Positions 35,319 to 43,386 of a stretch of DNA of 64,000 nt are shown here, in pieces (position 1 is the first letter of the stretch; each line of letters opens with the position of its first letter). The position numbers were made by a program, and so were the translations under genes. The stretch is taken from contig NZ_UUIS01000066.1 of NCBI RefSeq assembly GCF_900589395.1, positions 29,815 through 93,814 on the forward strand. Direction: 5' to 3'. The notes below the pieces were generated by a model. That model ran no database searches. It was not told the origin of the DNA and was given only the letters and a program-made list of their open reading frames with translations. Source of the DNA: Pseudomonas viridiflava (lineage in GTDB: Bacteria; Pseudomonadota; Gammaproteobacteria; Pseudomonadales; Pseudomonadaceae).

Positions 35319-35869
35319 TACTTGGAAGCCTCCTTCTTCAGGTTATAGGCCGCTACCGATTTACGAATATCTTCCCGCGCTTCGTCTGCGCTCCCCCAGC
35401 GGCCCATTTTCACCCACTTACCCGGCTCTAACGCTTTGTAGTTTTCGAAGAAGTGCTGAATCTGTGCGAGGAGTAACGCAGGGAGGTCAGAGCATTCCTT
35501 TACATTGCTGTACATAGAGCTGAGTTTTTCATGAGGCACTGCGATTACCTTGGCATCCGCACCAGCTTCGTCCGTCATGTACATCACACCTACTGGGCGA
35601 CTGCGGATGACAACGCCAGGTGATACCGGGTAAGGGCAAATCACGAGGACGTCCAAAGGATCGCCGTCATCGCTCAAGGTATTTGGAATGAACCCGTAGT
35701 TAGCCGGGTAGAACATCGGCGTGCTGAGGAAGCGATCAACGAAGATCTGTCCACTTGGCTTGTCCACCTCGTACTTGATCGGCGAGTGGTTTGCAGGAAT
35801 CTCGATAACGGTGAAGAAGTCATCGGGGATCGCGTTACCAGCTGGAATATCCGTGTAGCTCATGCTCAT
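35318..35869 (-). CDS. ppa: Inorganic pyrophosphatase, family I
   Basis: A 183-residue soluble pyrophosphatase with the signature DDGDPLDVLV (about residues 67-76), the metal-binding Asp cluster, preceded by FYPANYGFIPNT. Family I enzymes hydrolyse PPi and are strongly inhibited by fluoride, so a second gene in a fluoride-controlled operon probably supplies extra or more tolerant enzyme. A housekeeping ppa is expected on the chromosome. Confidence 0.9.
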   Translation of the reverse strand: MSMSYTDIPAGNAIPDDFFTVIEIPANHSPIKYEVDKPSGQIFVDRFLSTPMFYPANYGFIPNTLSDDGDPLDVLVICPYPVSPGVVIRSRPVGVMYMTDEAGADAKVIAVPHEKLSSMYSNVKECSDLPALLLAQIQHFFENYKALEPGKWVKMGRWGSADEAREDIRKSVAAYNLKKEASK

Positions 35870-35978
35870 ATCTCCAAGCGTCTAGGAAAGGCCAATGCCA
35901 CTGACGTTTTTGCCAACAGCTATACGTGGTTCGTTTTTTTACGGTAACCAGTCCAACAGGTTTACCGGCGATAGGCCG

Positions 35979-37262
35979 TCAGCGCACGAATGCATCATGT
36001 CCTGCATAAAACGCACGGCTGCCAAGATCCTCTTCTATTCGCAGAAACTGATTGTATTTCTCGACCCGCTCCCCCCGGCATGGAGCTCCTGTCTTGAGAT
36101 GGCCAGTCCCCATCGCGACAGTCAGATCAGCGATGGAGCTGTCCACCGTCTCCCCGCTACGATGAGAAACCATCGCCCCCCAATTTGCCCCATAGGCCAT
36201 TTCGATGGCGGCTTTGGTCTCAGTCAGCGTTCCGATTTGATTAGGTTTGATCAATACGGCATTGGCGACGTTTTCTGTGATGCCTCGCTGAATCCGTTCG
36301 ACATTGGTGACAAATAGGTCATCTCCAACCAACTCGATCCGGTCACCCAGAGCTGCATTCAATAGCTTCCAGCCTGACCAATCGTCTTCCGCGAGTCCAT
36401 CTTCCAGTACCGCAATCGGATACTTGTCGACCCAGGAGGAATAGAGATTAATCAGCTCTTGAGCATCGACCTTACGACCCTCAGAGCGCAGATGGTAAAG
36501 GCCGTTTTCATAGAAGCCGCTGGATGCTGGATCGATAGCGATCTCGATCTGAGATCCAGGGGTGTAACCAGCCCTCTCGATTGCCTTGATGATCAGCTCA
36601 ATGGCGTCTGAGTTTTTCTTGAGTGCCGGCGCAAAGCCGCCCTCATCTCCGACCGCTGTTGAATAGCCGGCGTCCTTAAGCACCGCTTTCAGCTCGTGGT
36701 ACACCTCGGAGCCCCATCGCAAGGCTTCCTTGAAACTGCCAGCCCCTGTAGGTGCAATCATGAATTCCTGAAAGTCAGGGCCTTGCCAGTTGGCGTGAAC
36801 ACCGCCATTGAGAATATTGAACATCGGGACGGGCATTCTTGCTGCTTGCTCGCCGCCCAGATATTGGAACAAGGGCAAGTTCAGCGCAGAAGCCGCCGCT
36901 CTGGCAACGGCGAGGCTCACGCCCAAGATCGCGTTTCCTCCAAGCCTGGATTTATCAGAGGTTCCATCCAGCTTAATCATCAAATGATCAATTTGTTCCT
37001 GGTCAATCGCATTCATGCCCCTCAGAGACTCAAGTATTTCGGTATTCACATTGCTAACGGCCTTTAACACTCCCTTGCCGGAGTACCGCTGTGTATCTTT
37101 GTCACGCAACTCAACTGCTTCGTGAGCGCCTGTAGAGGCACCGGACGGTACTGAAGCCCGGCCCATGGCGCCGCACTCCAAGGTGACGTCGACTTCAACG
37201 GTAGGGTTACCGCGTGAATCGAGAATTTCACGTGCATGAATGGCCTGGATTTGCGTTTTCAT
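35979..37262 (-). CDS. eno: Enolase
   Basis: A 427-residue enolase (2-phosphoglycerate to phosphoenolpyruvate). Visible features are the N-terminal REILDSRGNPTVEV, the substrate loop SGASTGAHEAVELRD, VLIKPNQIGTLTE with the catalytic Lys, and SHRSGETVDSSIADLTVA. The segment MGTGHLKTGAPCRGERVEKYNQ differs from the usual Pseudomonas housekeeping sequence, so it is a diverged paralogue. Enolase is the classic fluoride-inhibited enzyme, which explains its place in this operon. Confidence 0.92.
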   Translation of the reverse strand: MKTQIQAIHAREILDSRGNPTVEVDVTLECGAMGRASVPSGASTGAHEAVELRDKDTQRYSGKGVLKAVSNVNTEILESLRGMNAIDQEQIDHLMIKLDGTSDKSRLGGNAILGVSLAVARAAASALNLPLFQYLGGEQAARMPVPMFNILNGGVHANWQGPDFQEFMIAPTGAGSFKEALRWGSEVYHELKAVLKDAGYSTAVGDEGGFAPALKKNSDAIELIIKAIERAGYTPGSQIEIAIDPASSGFYENGLYHLRSEGRKVDAQELINLYSSWVDKYPIAVLEDGLAEDDWSGWKLLNAALGDRIELVGDDLFVTNVERIQRGITENVANAVLIKPNQIGTLTETKAAIEMAYGANWGAMVSHRSGETVDSSIADLTVAMGTGHLKTGAPCRGERVEKYNQFLRIEEDLGSRAFYAGHDAFVR

Positions 37263-37335
37263 TGATCTTCTCCAAGTAACGATTCGGGAGCGTCATTAAC
37301 CATTTGAATCCGTTGAGAGGCCTCTATGTCGGACG

Positions 37336-37689
37336 TCAGCTCTCCATGAGTATCCTGAACAGCTGCACTGCCGACACCGCAATTGCGGGAACCAAGAAGC
37401 CTCCAATAATTAGTTCAGGAATCTCTCCCACCAAGGGCATGAACTGCCCTCTTTTTGCCATCTGGAAAAGCTCCATCATTTGGTTTGAAGCAACCATTAC
37501 AGAGCAGCAATACGCCGTCTGGGCTTGTAGCCTGACGCGCCTTTGATTTAGCAGATGAAAGGTCAGCAAGGACACTCCAACGCTTACGATGAAAAGCGCG
37601 GCGAACTCATAGACGGATCCTGTGAAAAACCTGCCCATCACAAGCCCGAATACGATGCTCAGCGTCACTGCGCTCATGTGGTCTCCCAA
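37336..37689 (-). CDS. Small membrane protein in fluoride operon
   Basis: A 117-residue protein with three hydrophobic segments (about residues 5-22, 26-45 and 90-112). No family recognised. Position inside the operon suggests a role in fluoride tolerance. A later ATG at 37677 (MSAVTLSI) is an alternative start. Confidence 0.6.
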   Translation of the reverse strand: MGDHMSAVTLSIVFGLVMGRFFTGSVYEFAALFIVSVGVSLLTFHLLNQRRVRLQAQTAYCCSVMVASNQMMELFQMAKRGQFMPLVGEIPELIIGGFLVPAIAVSAVQLFRILMES

Positions 37690-37771
37690 TTCTCTAAAAT
37701 GATTTTGATGAGCCGACGTCGGTGAGCTCCATTTCGCGATCTCATCTTTGGATTGCCAACCGCCATCGCGC

Positions 37772-38038
37772 TCAATGTTGCTGTGCTCTCAGCTCGTAGC
37801 CCGGTACGCAGGTCTGGGCTACGTCGGCCTTGCAGGACTTTTCACTGGGCATACGCATCGTGACTAATGCGCCTTCGAGCGGGGTGACGACGTACCACCC
37901 CTCGCTCGAAATCTTTTGATTGTCTGCGATGCCCGCCAGAAAAAGCGACCAAAAAACCAGTCCTACGAGGAGCTGCCTGTTGTCATGAGCCCAGTTAGCG
38001 GGGGCTGGCTGTGGACGTAGGTTATAAACTCGGTACAT
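37772..38038 (-). CDS. Small single-pass membrane protein in fluoride operon
   Basis: An 88-residue protein with one membrane segment (LLVGLVFWSLFLAGIA, about residues 23-38) and a C-terminal part with two Cys (SCKADVAQTCVPGYE) that would lie in the periplasm. No family recognised. Confidence 0.6.
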   Translation of the reverse strand: MYRVYNLRPQPAPANWAHDNRQLLVGLVFWSLFLAGIADNQKISSEGWYVVTPLEGALVTMRMPSEKSCKADVAQTCVPGYELRAQQH

Positions 38039-38080
38039 GGCGTTTATCCTTTTTATCGGTTGTCCAACAAGGTGCGTTTT

Positions 38081-38404
38081 TTAGTTTTTCGCCTGGCCCA
38101 CTCGACCGTATTCGATGGGCAATTTGATATAGCTCAGTGAAAACGACTCCTTGGCCAATGCCTCCAGCAACCTGTCGCACCCAATTTCATCAGTGGATAT
38201 AGTCACCGTGACGGGATGGTCGGCACCGCCGAGGAAATGCGCCGTATGCAAATGCCCCAAATGATCTAGCCCCTCTGTACCGCTCACCAACGTCGCACCC
38301 AACGCGCCCTCTCGCTTGGCGAACTCGACCAACCACTCTCCCAGTGGAAGGTGCTGGTAGTTGGTACTCTGTTCGGTGAAAAACGTCAGTTGAAAGCCGT
38401 TCAT
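38081..38404 (-). CDS. DUF190 (PII-like) protein 1
   Basis: A 107-residue protein. LGATLVSGTEGLDHLG and LHTAHFLGGADHPVTVTISTD are the DUF190 core, a PII-like ferredoxin fold. DUF190 genes are commonly found beside CLC-F and CrcB fluoride exporters. A second family member lies at 40442. Confidence 0.8.
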   Translation of the reverse strand: MNGFQLTFFTEQSTNYQHLPLGEWLVEFAKREGALGATLVSGTEGLDHLGHLHTAHFLGGADHPVTVTISTDEIGCDRLLEALAKESFSLSYIKLPIEYGRVGQAKN

Positions 38405-38484
38405 AGCTACATCCTCTAATGTCGCGAGTGACCGACGCTTCGGTCGGCCTTACCTCTTCATTTCCGAGCTGTTTTCAAACTGAA

Positions 38485-38850
38485 TTACGACGCGTCAGTG
38501 AGCGGTAACTCACATAAGAGAAGAACTGCTCGCACCTTGCGTAACTCGTCAGCGTGGTCGCGCAGGTATGCGCGCAGCTTGTCCTCTGTATCTAGCAATT
38601 CCAGACACTGGGGATGACGCATATCGCCAAGCTCCGGGTGATGATGGGAGATGCGATGGCCTGGCAAATAACCTGCAGAAATCGTCTTGAGCATGACCTG
38701 CTCAATTCTTGCTTTTTGAGCAACTTTAAGGAGGTGCTGGGCTAGTGCAGGTGCGCTTAGGTGGTGCCAGAAGCTGGTCACGCGAGCCCGGCTAGCGCCA
38801 GGAAAATAGAGTTGCAAAGCTGTCAGGCGATCTTGGTGATGTTCAATCAT
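38485..38850 (-). CDS. Hypothetical protein coupled to CLC-F
   Basis: A 121-residue protein whose start overlaps the CLC-F stop (ATGA), so translation is probably coupled. It is His-rich (HRISHHHPELGDMRHPQC). The alternation and the end VRAVLLLCELPL resemble a PII-like fold, but I cannot assign it firmly; a DUF190-related protein is the best guess. Confidence 0.6.
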   Translation of the reverse strand: MIEHHQDRLTALQLYFPGASRARVTSFWHHLSAPALAQHLLKVAQKARIEQVMLKTISAGYLPGHRISHHHPELGDMRHPQCLELLDTEDKLRAYLRDHADELRKVRAVLLLCELPLTDAS

Positions 38851-40205
38851 TTCTCTTCCCCCGCAAGAGTCACTTTCCGCTCGCTGGCGGATTCACTTTG
38901 AGCATGAAATTGCTTGATATCAGAGAGCCGGATTTCCTCCGGAAGAGGACGGTGATGCTTGCTGTGGCCGACGCGCTGGGCGTGATAGATCCCGGTGTGT
39001 CCGGATACGAGGTAACTTGCGATACAGGCAATGGCTGCAAGCGGAGCAATTTCGGGCCCGAAGAGCTCCATGGCCATAACGATGGTTGCCAGTGGCGTAT
39101 TAGCTGCACCGGCAAAGACGGCGACAAAGCCGATACCAGCCAGCATGCCGAAGGGAAGGTGCAAGAGGGGAGCCAGCGCATTCCCCAAGGTGGCACCGAT
39201 GTAAAACAGCGGTGTGACTTCGCCGCCCTTGAATCCAGTCCCCAGGGAGACAACGGTGAACACCATCTTTCCAAGCCAGTCCCAAGGGGCCATTGGCATT
39301 TGAAAGGATTGGACGATGCTCGGAATGCCTAGCCCGATGTACTTATCAACGTCGATGTAATGGTTACTACCGAGCGCCCACACTGCGACTGCGATCAGCA
39401 GGCCGCCGGCGAAGGGTCTTAATGGTGAATAGGTGATAAGCCGCTTAACGAAGGCTCCGAGCTTGTGGGTCGCAGTCGCGAATAGCAGGCCGGTAAGGCC
39501 AAAGACAATCCCAGCTGCCACCACAGCCATGACGCTCCACAGCTGCACCGGAACCACTTCGCCAATGACGTAATGCGTGTGAACCACGCCCCAGGCTTGC
39601 CCCACCTGGTCAGCAACGATTGCCGCAACCACGCAAGGGAAAAGCGCGTCGTAACGCATACGTCCAATGGCCAATACTTCAAGTCCGAATAAAGCCCCGG
39701 CAAGAGGGGTGCCGAAGACGGACGCAAAGCCAGCACTGATACCGGCCATGAGAATCACCCGACGGTCTTCGCGGCGCAGACGGAAGACATGCGTCAGTTG
39801 ATCGGCAAGGGCACCGCCCATTTGCACCGCCGTCCCCTCACGTCCCACAGATGCACCAAAAAGGTGGGAAACCACGGTTCCGATCAGCACCATCGGCACC
39901 ATGCGCAAAGGCACGATCTTCTTAGGATCATGGATCTCATCGATGATCAGGTTGTTTCCGGCATCAACGGGTTTGCCTATCAAGTGATATGCAAGTCCCA
40001 CAGCAAAGCCGGCCACTGGCAGGAGCCAGATTACCCAGGGATGGGTTTCTCGCCACTGGGTGGCATGATCCAAAGAAAGCAGGAATAACGCAGAAGCAGA
40101 GCCTGCCAAAAGAGCTACAAGACCAGCAAGCGCAAGCCATTTCGCTATATAGGGCAGTAAGTCGAGTTGTTCAGGTCGTCGAAATTTAGACATTTGGCCA
40201 GCCAC
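38847..40205 (-). CDS. eriC: CLC-F type fluoride/proton antiporter
   Basis: The 452-residue CLC-family membrane protein has about ten to twelve hydrophobic segments. Its filter region reads GREGTAVQMGG, and the usual early GSGIP motif of chloride CLCs is not evident, as expected for the fluoride branch (CLC-F). A fluoride riboswitch lies directly upstream, which fixes the substrate more firmly than sequence alone. It is the first gene of an eight-gene minus-strand operon. Confidence 0.88.
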   Translation of the reverse strand: MAGQMSKFRRPEQLDLLPYIAKWLALAGLVALLAGSASALFLLSLDHATQWRETHPWVIWLLPVAGFAVGLAYHLIGKPVDAGNNLIIDEIHDPKKIVPLRMVPMVLIGTVVSHLFGASVGREGTAVQMGGALADQLTHVFRLRREDRRVILMAGISAGFASVFGTPLAGALFGLEVLAIGRMRYDALFPCVVAAIVADQVGQAWGVVHTHYVIGEVVPVQLWSVMAVVAAGIVFGLTGLLFATATHKLGAFVKRLITYSPLRPFAGGLLIAVAVWALGSNHYIDVDKYIGLGIPSIVQSFQMPMAPWDWLGKMVFTVVSLGTGFKGGEVTPLFYIGATLGNALAPLLHLPFGMLAGIGFVAVFAGAANTPLATIVMAMELFGPEIAPLAAIACIASYLVSGHTGIYHAQRVGHSKHHRPLPEEIRLSDIKQFHAQSESASERKVTLAGEEK

Positions 40206-40250
40206 AAAAAATAAGTGGGCCTGACCAAAGAAGGGATTCTAAGCGCGAAC

Positions 40251-40285
40251 GCCTACAGACCTGGTTTGATCAGGTTTCTGTAGGC
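40251..40285 (-). terminator. Expression-platform hairpin of the fluoride riboswitch
   Basis: On the minus strand GCCTACAGA pairs with TCTGTAGGC, with an inner ACCTG / CAGGT stem. The 5' arm overlaps the 3' end of the aptamer, as expected for a switch. Confidence 0.65.
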
Positions 40286-40349
40286 ATCATCAGCTGCTAC
40301 GGGCGCAGCGGTTTGTTAATGGAGGAATGCCATCTCCAATGCGCCGATC
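40271..40349 (-). promoter_or_regulatory. Fluoride riboswitch (crcB motif)
   Basis: On the minus strand it reads GGAGATGGCATTCCTCC, ATTAACAAACCGC, TGCGCCCGTAGCA and GCTGATGATGCC, which is the crcB-motif aptamer with its pseudoknot segments. It looks the same as the P. syringae eriC aptamer as I remember it. Binding of fluoride would let transcription continue into the CLC-F operon. Confidence 0.92.
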
Positions 40350-40441
40350 TTAGCTAGGTCTGTCCAAAATGTAAAATCGTGTTTCGGAGTACGAGGCAAG
40401 CGAAGGCGTCTTCGAGTCACCGCTTACGAAAGAGGGCCAAA

Positions 40442-40765
40442 CTAGGTGACCTCTGTTCCGACGAAGCCCAGCTCAACTGGGGTTTTTATGTAAAACAACG
40501 AGATATCTTCAAGCTCCAATCGCTTGAATAACTGTTCAGATTCGTCCTCGGTAATGGCCATACGAATTTCGGTAGGCTGATCCGCTAGTTCAAAAAAATG
40601 CGAGGAATGCAGCCGGCCGGTATGCCCAAAGCCTTCGATACCTGTGGACAGAGTCGCACCCCGCAGTCCCATTTCTTTCGCCAAATCAACGACCCAGTCG
40701 CCGAGCATCTTTCCCTGATAGCGACGATTCTGTTGAGTAAAGAAGGTCACCAGAAAAGCTTTCAT
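40442..40765 (-). CDS. DUF190 (PII-like) protein 2
   Basis: The 107-residue protein is clearly related to the one at 38081 (GLRGATLSTGIEGFGHTG, then LHSSHFFELADQPTEI). It lies upstream of the riboswitch and 10 bases after the permease gene, so it belongs to the MerR-linked unit and not to the riboswitch operon, unless transcription reads through. Confidence 0.8.
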   Translation of the reverse strand: MKAFLVTFFTQQNRRYQGKMLGDWVVDLAKEMGLRGATLSTGIEGFGHTGRLHSSHFFELADQPTEIRMAITEDESEQLFKRLELEDISLFYIKTPVELGFVGTEVT

Positions 40766-40775
40766 GTTCCTCTCC

Positions 40776-41519
40776 TCAGCGCGTGTTGATTATTTGATAG
40801 GACAGAAGCCCGGCAGCCGTCATTACCAGCGAGCCCACGACGTGTAGTGAAACTGAGCCTAGCGCCCAGGGCAGCCTACCCATCACGACCAATACAGCCG
40901 CCATAGCCGGTACAGGCATCCAGGCCCATGCGTTGTTCCAGCTTTCAACGATGCGTGATCTCTTTGCCCCGGCAGCTGTTGCTACCGCTAAGACCAAAGG
41001 CAAAGCGATCAGCATCACAAAGGCCTCAACAAATGGGCCTATAGAAATGACCACTGTTGAGTCGTTACCCAGCATGAAGGTCAGGTACACCGGCAGCAGT
41101 ACAAGCTGCATCAAAAGAAGCAATGGGGTGGCCGCCAGAGTGAGTTTGGAGTCGCCTTTACCGATATGGGTAAAAACCACCACATAGTCGATACAAGGCG
41201 TCAGCAAGACCAACAGGGCACCCACCAAAATCGCCGGGTGATTGGTTATCCCCATCGTCAATGCCCAAACCAGCAAGGGGATGGCCACGAAGTTGGCTGT
41301 GAGCAGCGCCGCCATGAAACGCTTATTTGCGAGGCCATTACGGAGATCCAAGAACGGGATCTGTAGAAACATGGCGTACATCAGCACTGCGATGGTGGGT
41401 GTCACCGTCGACCCTAATGCTTCAGACGCATTGGGGGCGAGCAGGCCTCCGAGGGCCGCGACAATGACCGCGACGAAGTAAATGGGAATCTGGTTAGTCT
41501 CTAGCTGTTCTCTGTCCAC
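40776..41519 (-). CDS. BASS/ACR3-like permease, short
   Basis: A 247-residue membrane protein with about eight hydrophobic segments. IAVLMYAMFLQIPFLDL, LLTANFVAIPLLVWAL and LLVLLTPCIDYVVVFTH match the bile acid:sodium symporter / arsenite permease superfamily, including its conserved Pro-Cys. Family members have ten segments and about 320 residues; here the last part after about residue 215 is short and atypical, so the gene is probably 3'-truncated. It diverges from the MerR gene. Confidence 0.65.
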   Translation of the reverse strand: MDREQLETNQIPIYFVAVIVAALGGLLAPNASEALGSTVTPTIAVLMYAMFLQIPFLDLRNGLANKRFMAALLTANFVAIPLLVWALTMGITNHPAILVGALLVLLTPCIDYVVVFTHIGKGDSKLTLAATPLLLLMQLVLLPVYLTFMLGNDSTVVISIGPFVEAFVMLIALPLVLAVATAAGAKRSRIVESWNNAWAWMPVPAMAAVLVVMGRLPWALGSVSLHVVGSLVMTAAGLLSYQIINTR

Positions 41520-41558
41520 AAAATGCCCTTCAAGCGCGTGAAATTATTTTCTGAAGAC

Positions 41559-41589
41559 AGGTTAATATCTGTAGCTGCTACAGGTTCAA
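41559..41589. promoter_or_regulatory. MerR-type operator between permease and merR-family gene
   Basis: A perfect CTGTAGC-T-GCTACAG dyad (41569-41583) lies next to a minus-strand -35 like TTGAAC and a TATTAA/TAACCT -10 region. This is the usual MerR-family operator site in the promoter of the regulated permease gene. Confidence 0.65.
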
Positions 41590-41610
41590 GAAAATGCTTG
41601 GGGAGTTTGC

Positions 41611-42045
41611 ATGTCAGGAATCGGGGCGCTGTCGAAATCAACGGGTTGCCACATTGAAACGATTCGCTACTACGAGAAAATAGGCCTTTTACCTCCCGCC
41701 CTGCGGTCGACTGGGCGTCATCGAATCTATACTGAAAAGCATCGATCAAGACTCGTCTTCATCCGGCAGAATCGTGAATTGGGTTTCCCGCTCGAAGATA
41801 TCCGAGAACTCATCGCGCTCGCAGCAGATGCTGATCGTCCGTGCGCTGACGCGCTTTCGGTGGTCAAGAAGCACCTAGCGGAAGTAGAGTCGAAGGTAGC
41901 AAAGCTTCAGCAAATCCGGGTAGAGCTGCTCTCAATGGCAGGTATGTGTGAGTCAACATGCTTAGGTTCGAACACTCCAGACTGCACGATTGTTGAGTCA
42001 CTTTTTGAACCTGCTGCTGGGGTTCGCTCTGGTTGCTGCTCCTAG
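41611..42045 (+). CDS. MerR-family regulator with Cys cluster
   Basis: The 144-residue protein has the MerR helix-turn-helix (IETIRYYEKIGLLPPALRSTGRHRIYTEKH), a coiled-coil dimer helix, and Cys residues at about 75, 111, 115, 124 and the C-terminal CC. The C-x3-C spaced pair (MCESTC) plus a later Cys suggest a metal or metalloid sensor. It faces away from the permease gene with the operator between them. Confidence 0.8.
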   Translation: MSGIGALSKSTGCHIETIRYYEKIGLLPPALRSTGRHRIYTEKHRSRLVFIRQNRELGFPLEDIRELIALAADADRPCADALSVVKKHLAEVESKVAKLQQIRVELLSMAGMCESTCLGSNTPDCTIVESLFEPAAGVRSGCCS

Positions 42046-42478
42046 ACGAGTCAAGAGCATAGGGGGAGCAAGCTGCCATCGAAACCGAATAGCGCGATAG
42101 CCTCGACAGGGTGTTTCGAGCGTCCGTCTACACCAAACGGGCTGGTACAAGATGTGTTCGGCAGACGCTTACGACCTGATCAATTCCTGGTGGAATGAAA
42201 GGCGTGACGCTGGCCCGGGAAGCCAAGCGCTTTTACCCCACTCCAAAGGTGTCGCTGAAAACTGGTTATTCCGAAAACTCGCTAGAGCCTACGGATGCGG
42301 GGGGATTTTGATGTTATCCAAATCTTACGTGCCCATCGATCTGGCTAAGAAGGTGAGGCAAGTGCTGGAGGGGCCCAACGGGGTCAGATGACTATTCGTT
42401 CTTGTTCAGTGCAGCCGTCAAAGCCCGCCAGCTTGCTCTAATGGTGCATTGATACACCATGCGAGACTGAGCTGACTA
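42046..42478. other. Stretch without a supported gene
   Basis: One open frame (42152-42391) has no ribosome site, family or coding bias and is discounted. Confidence 0.4.
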
Positions 42479-42703
42479 CTAAGCGTGCGACCACTGCACC
42501 TGGACAATACCGTGCCGCTTGGCGAGTGGCTTGCTAACGATCTGGACCCTGTCTCGGCGATATTTCGGGATCTGCGCTACCCCCGAATCCACTGCAGCCC
42601 AGTGCCAGGCCTCAGCATTGCTCATGATTTCCGCGCTGACGTAAAAGCTCTTGTCGGCACCATTGTGCACGTACTCGATTCGATAATGAGCGGAGTGTGG
42701 CAT
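42479..42703 (-). CDS. DUF6555-like small Pseudomonas protein
   Basis: The 74-residue product starts at 42703, where GGAAAGGAA stands before the ATG; a longer start at 42757 lacks this. YRIEYVHNGADKSFYVSAEIMSNAEAWHWA and KRHGIVQVQW resemble a small Pseudomonas family I know as DUF6555. Function unknown. Confidence 0.65.
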   Translation of the reverse strand: MPHSAHYRIEYVHNGADKSFYVSAEIMSNAEAWHWAAVDSGVAQIPKYRRDRVQIVSKPLAKRHGIVQVQWSHA

Positions 42704-43386
42704 GGGCAATTCCTTTCCCGGAATGTGACGAAGTTCCCTTATTCGGAAAATCCCCAAGTTCCTAAGTTCCGTCTCTTTGAATCACCTCACCAGCTCCGGC
42801 AATGGCGGCATAGTGTTTAGTCCACACTGAGGCCTAAAGGCAAGTGGCGAATCCCCGATCTGTTATCAACCAATCTTCAGGCCATGAAGCTCAATTGCTG
42901 TGGAGTCACTCAGATTGCTGACCGGGTGGAGCGACTGGCTCATACCCATGGCAAGACGTGGCACACCTGGCACACCGATCAAGACAAAACACTTCCCCTA
43001 GGTGTTCCACAACTGATGATGGGGTTCACAGCTGACGGCCAGGCTGATCCCGCAATGCAGCAACAACGCAACCAACGCTTGGGAATCGTCAAGTCGGCAA
43101 TCAAAGCTCAACGAGCCGATATTCAGATCCCCAAAGCAGATCCAGGTGCGGATGGATGGCAGCATGGGAAGACAATTCAGATCAACGATCCTACGGGACA
43201 TCTTCACGGGCCCGCAACGTCACCCACCCCACAAAACACAAACAGCCGATCAACCCAATAGCCAATAGACTGTGCAATCCCTGCAGGCTCACGCTCAGGG
43301 AGGACGGTATATCGCCAAGGCACAGTCGACAGTCTAGGTCCGATATCCAAGGACATCGGACGAGTCCGCTGACGTACGTGAATACC
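42704..43386. other. Stretch without a supported gene
   Basis: Open frames at 42884-43261 and 43156-43647 show no recognisable family and the latter overlaps the chemoreceptor gene; both are probably chance. Confidence 0.4.

Noticed and set aside
42152..42391. Possible 79-residue protein
   Set aside because: No ribosome site, no family, and composition unlike nearby real genes.
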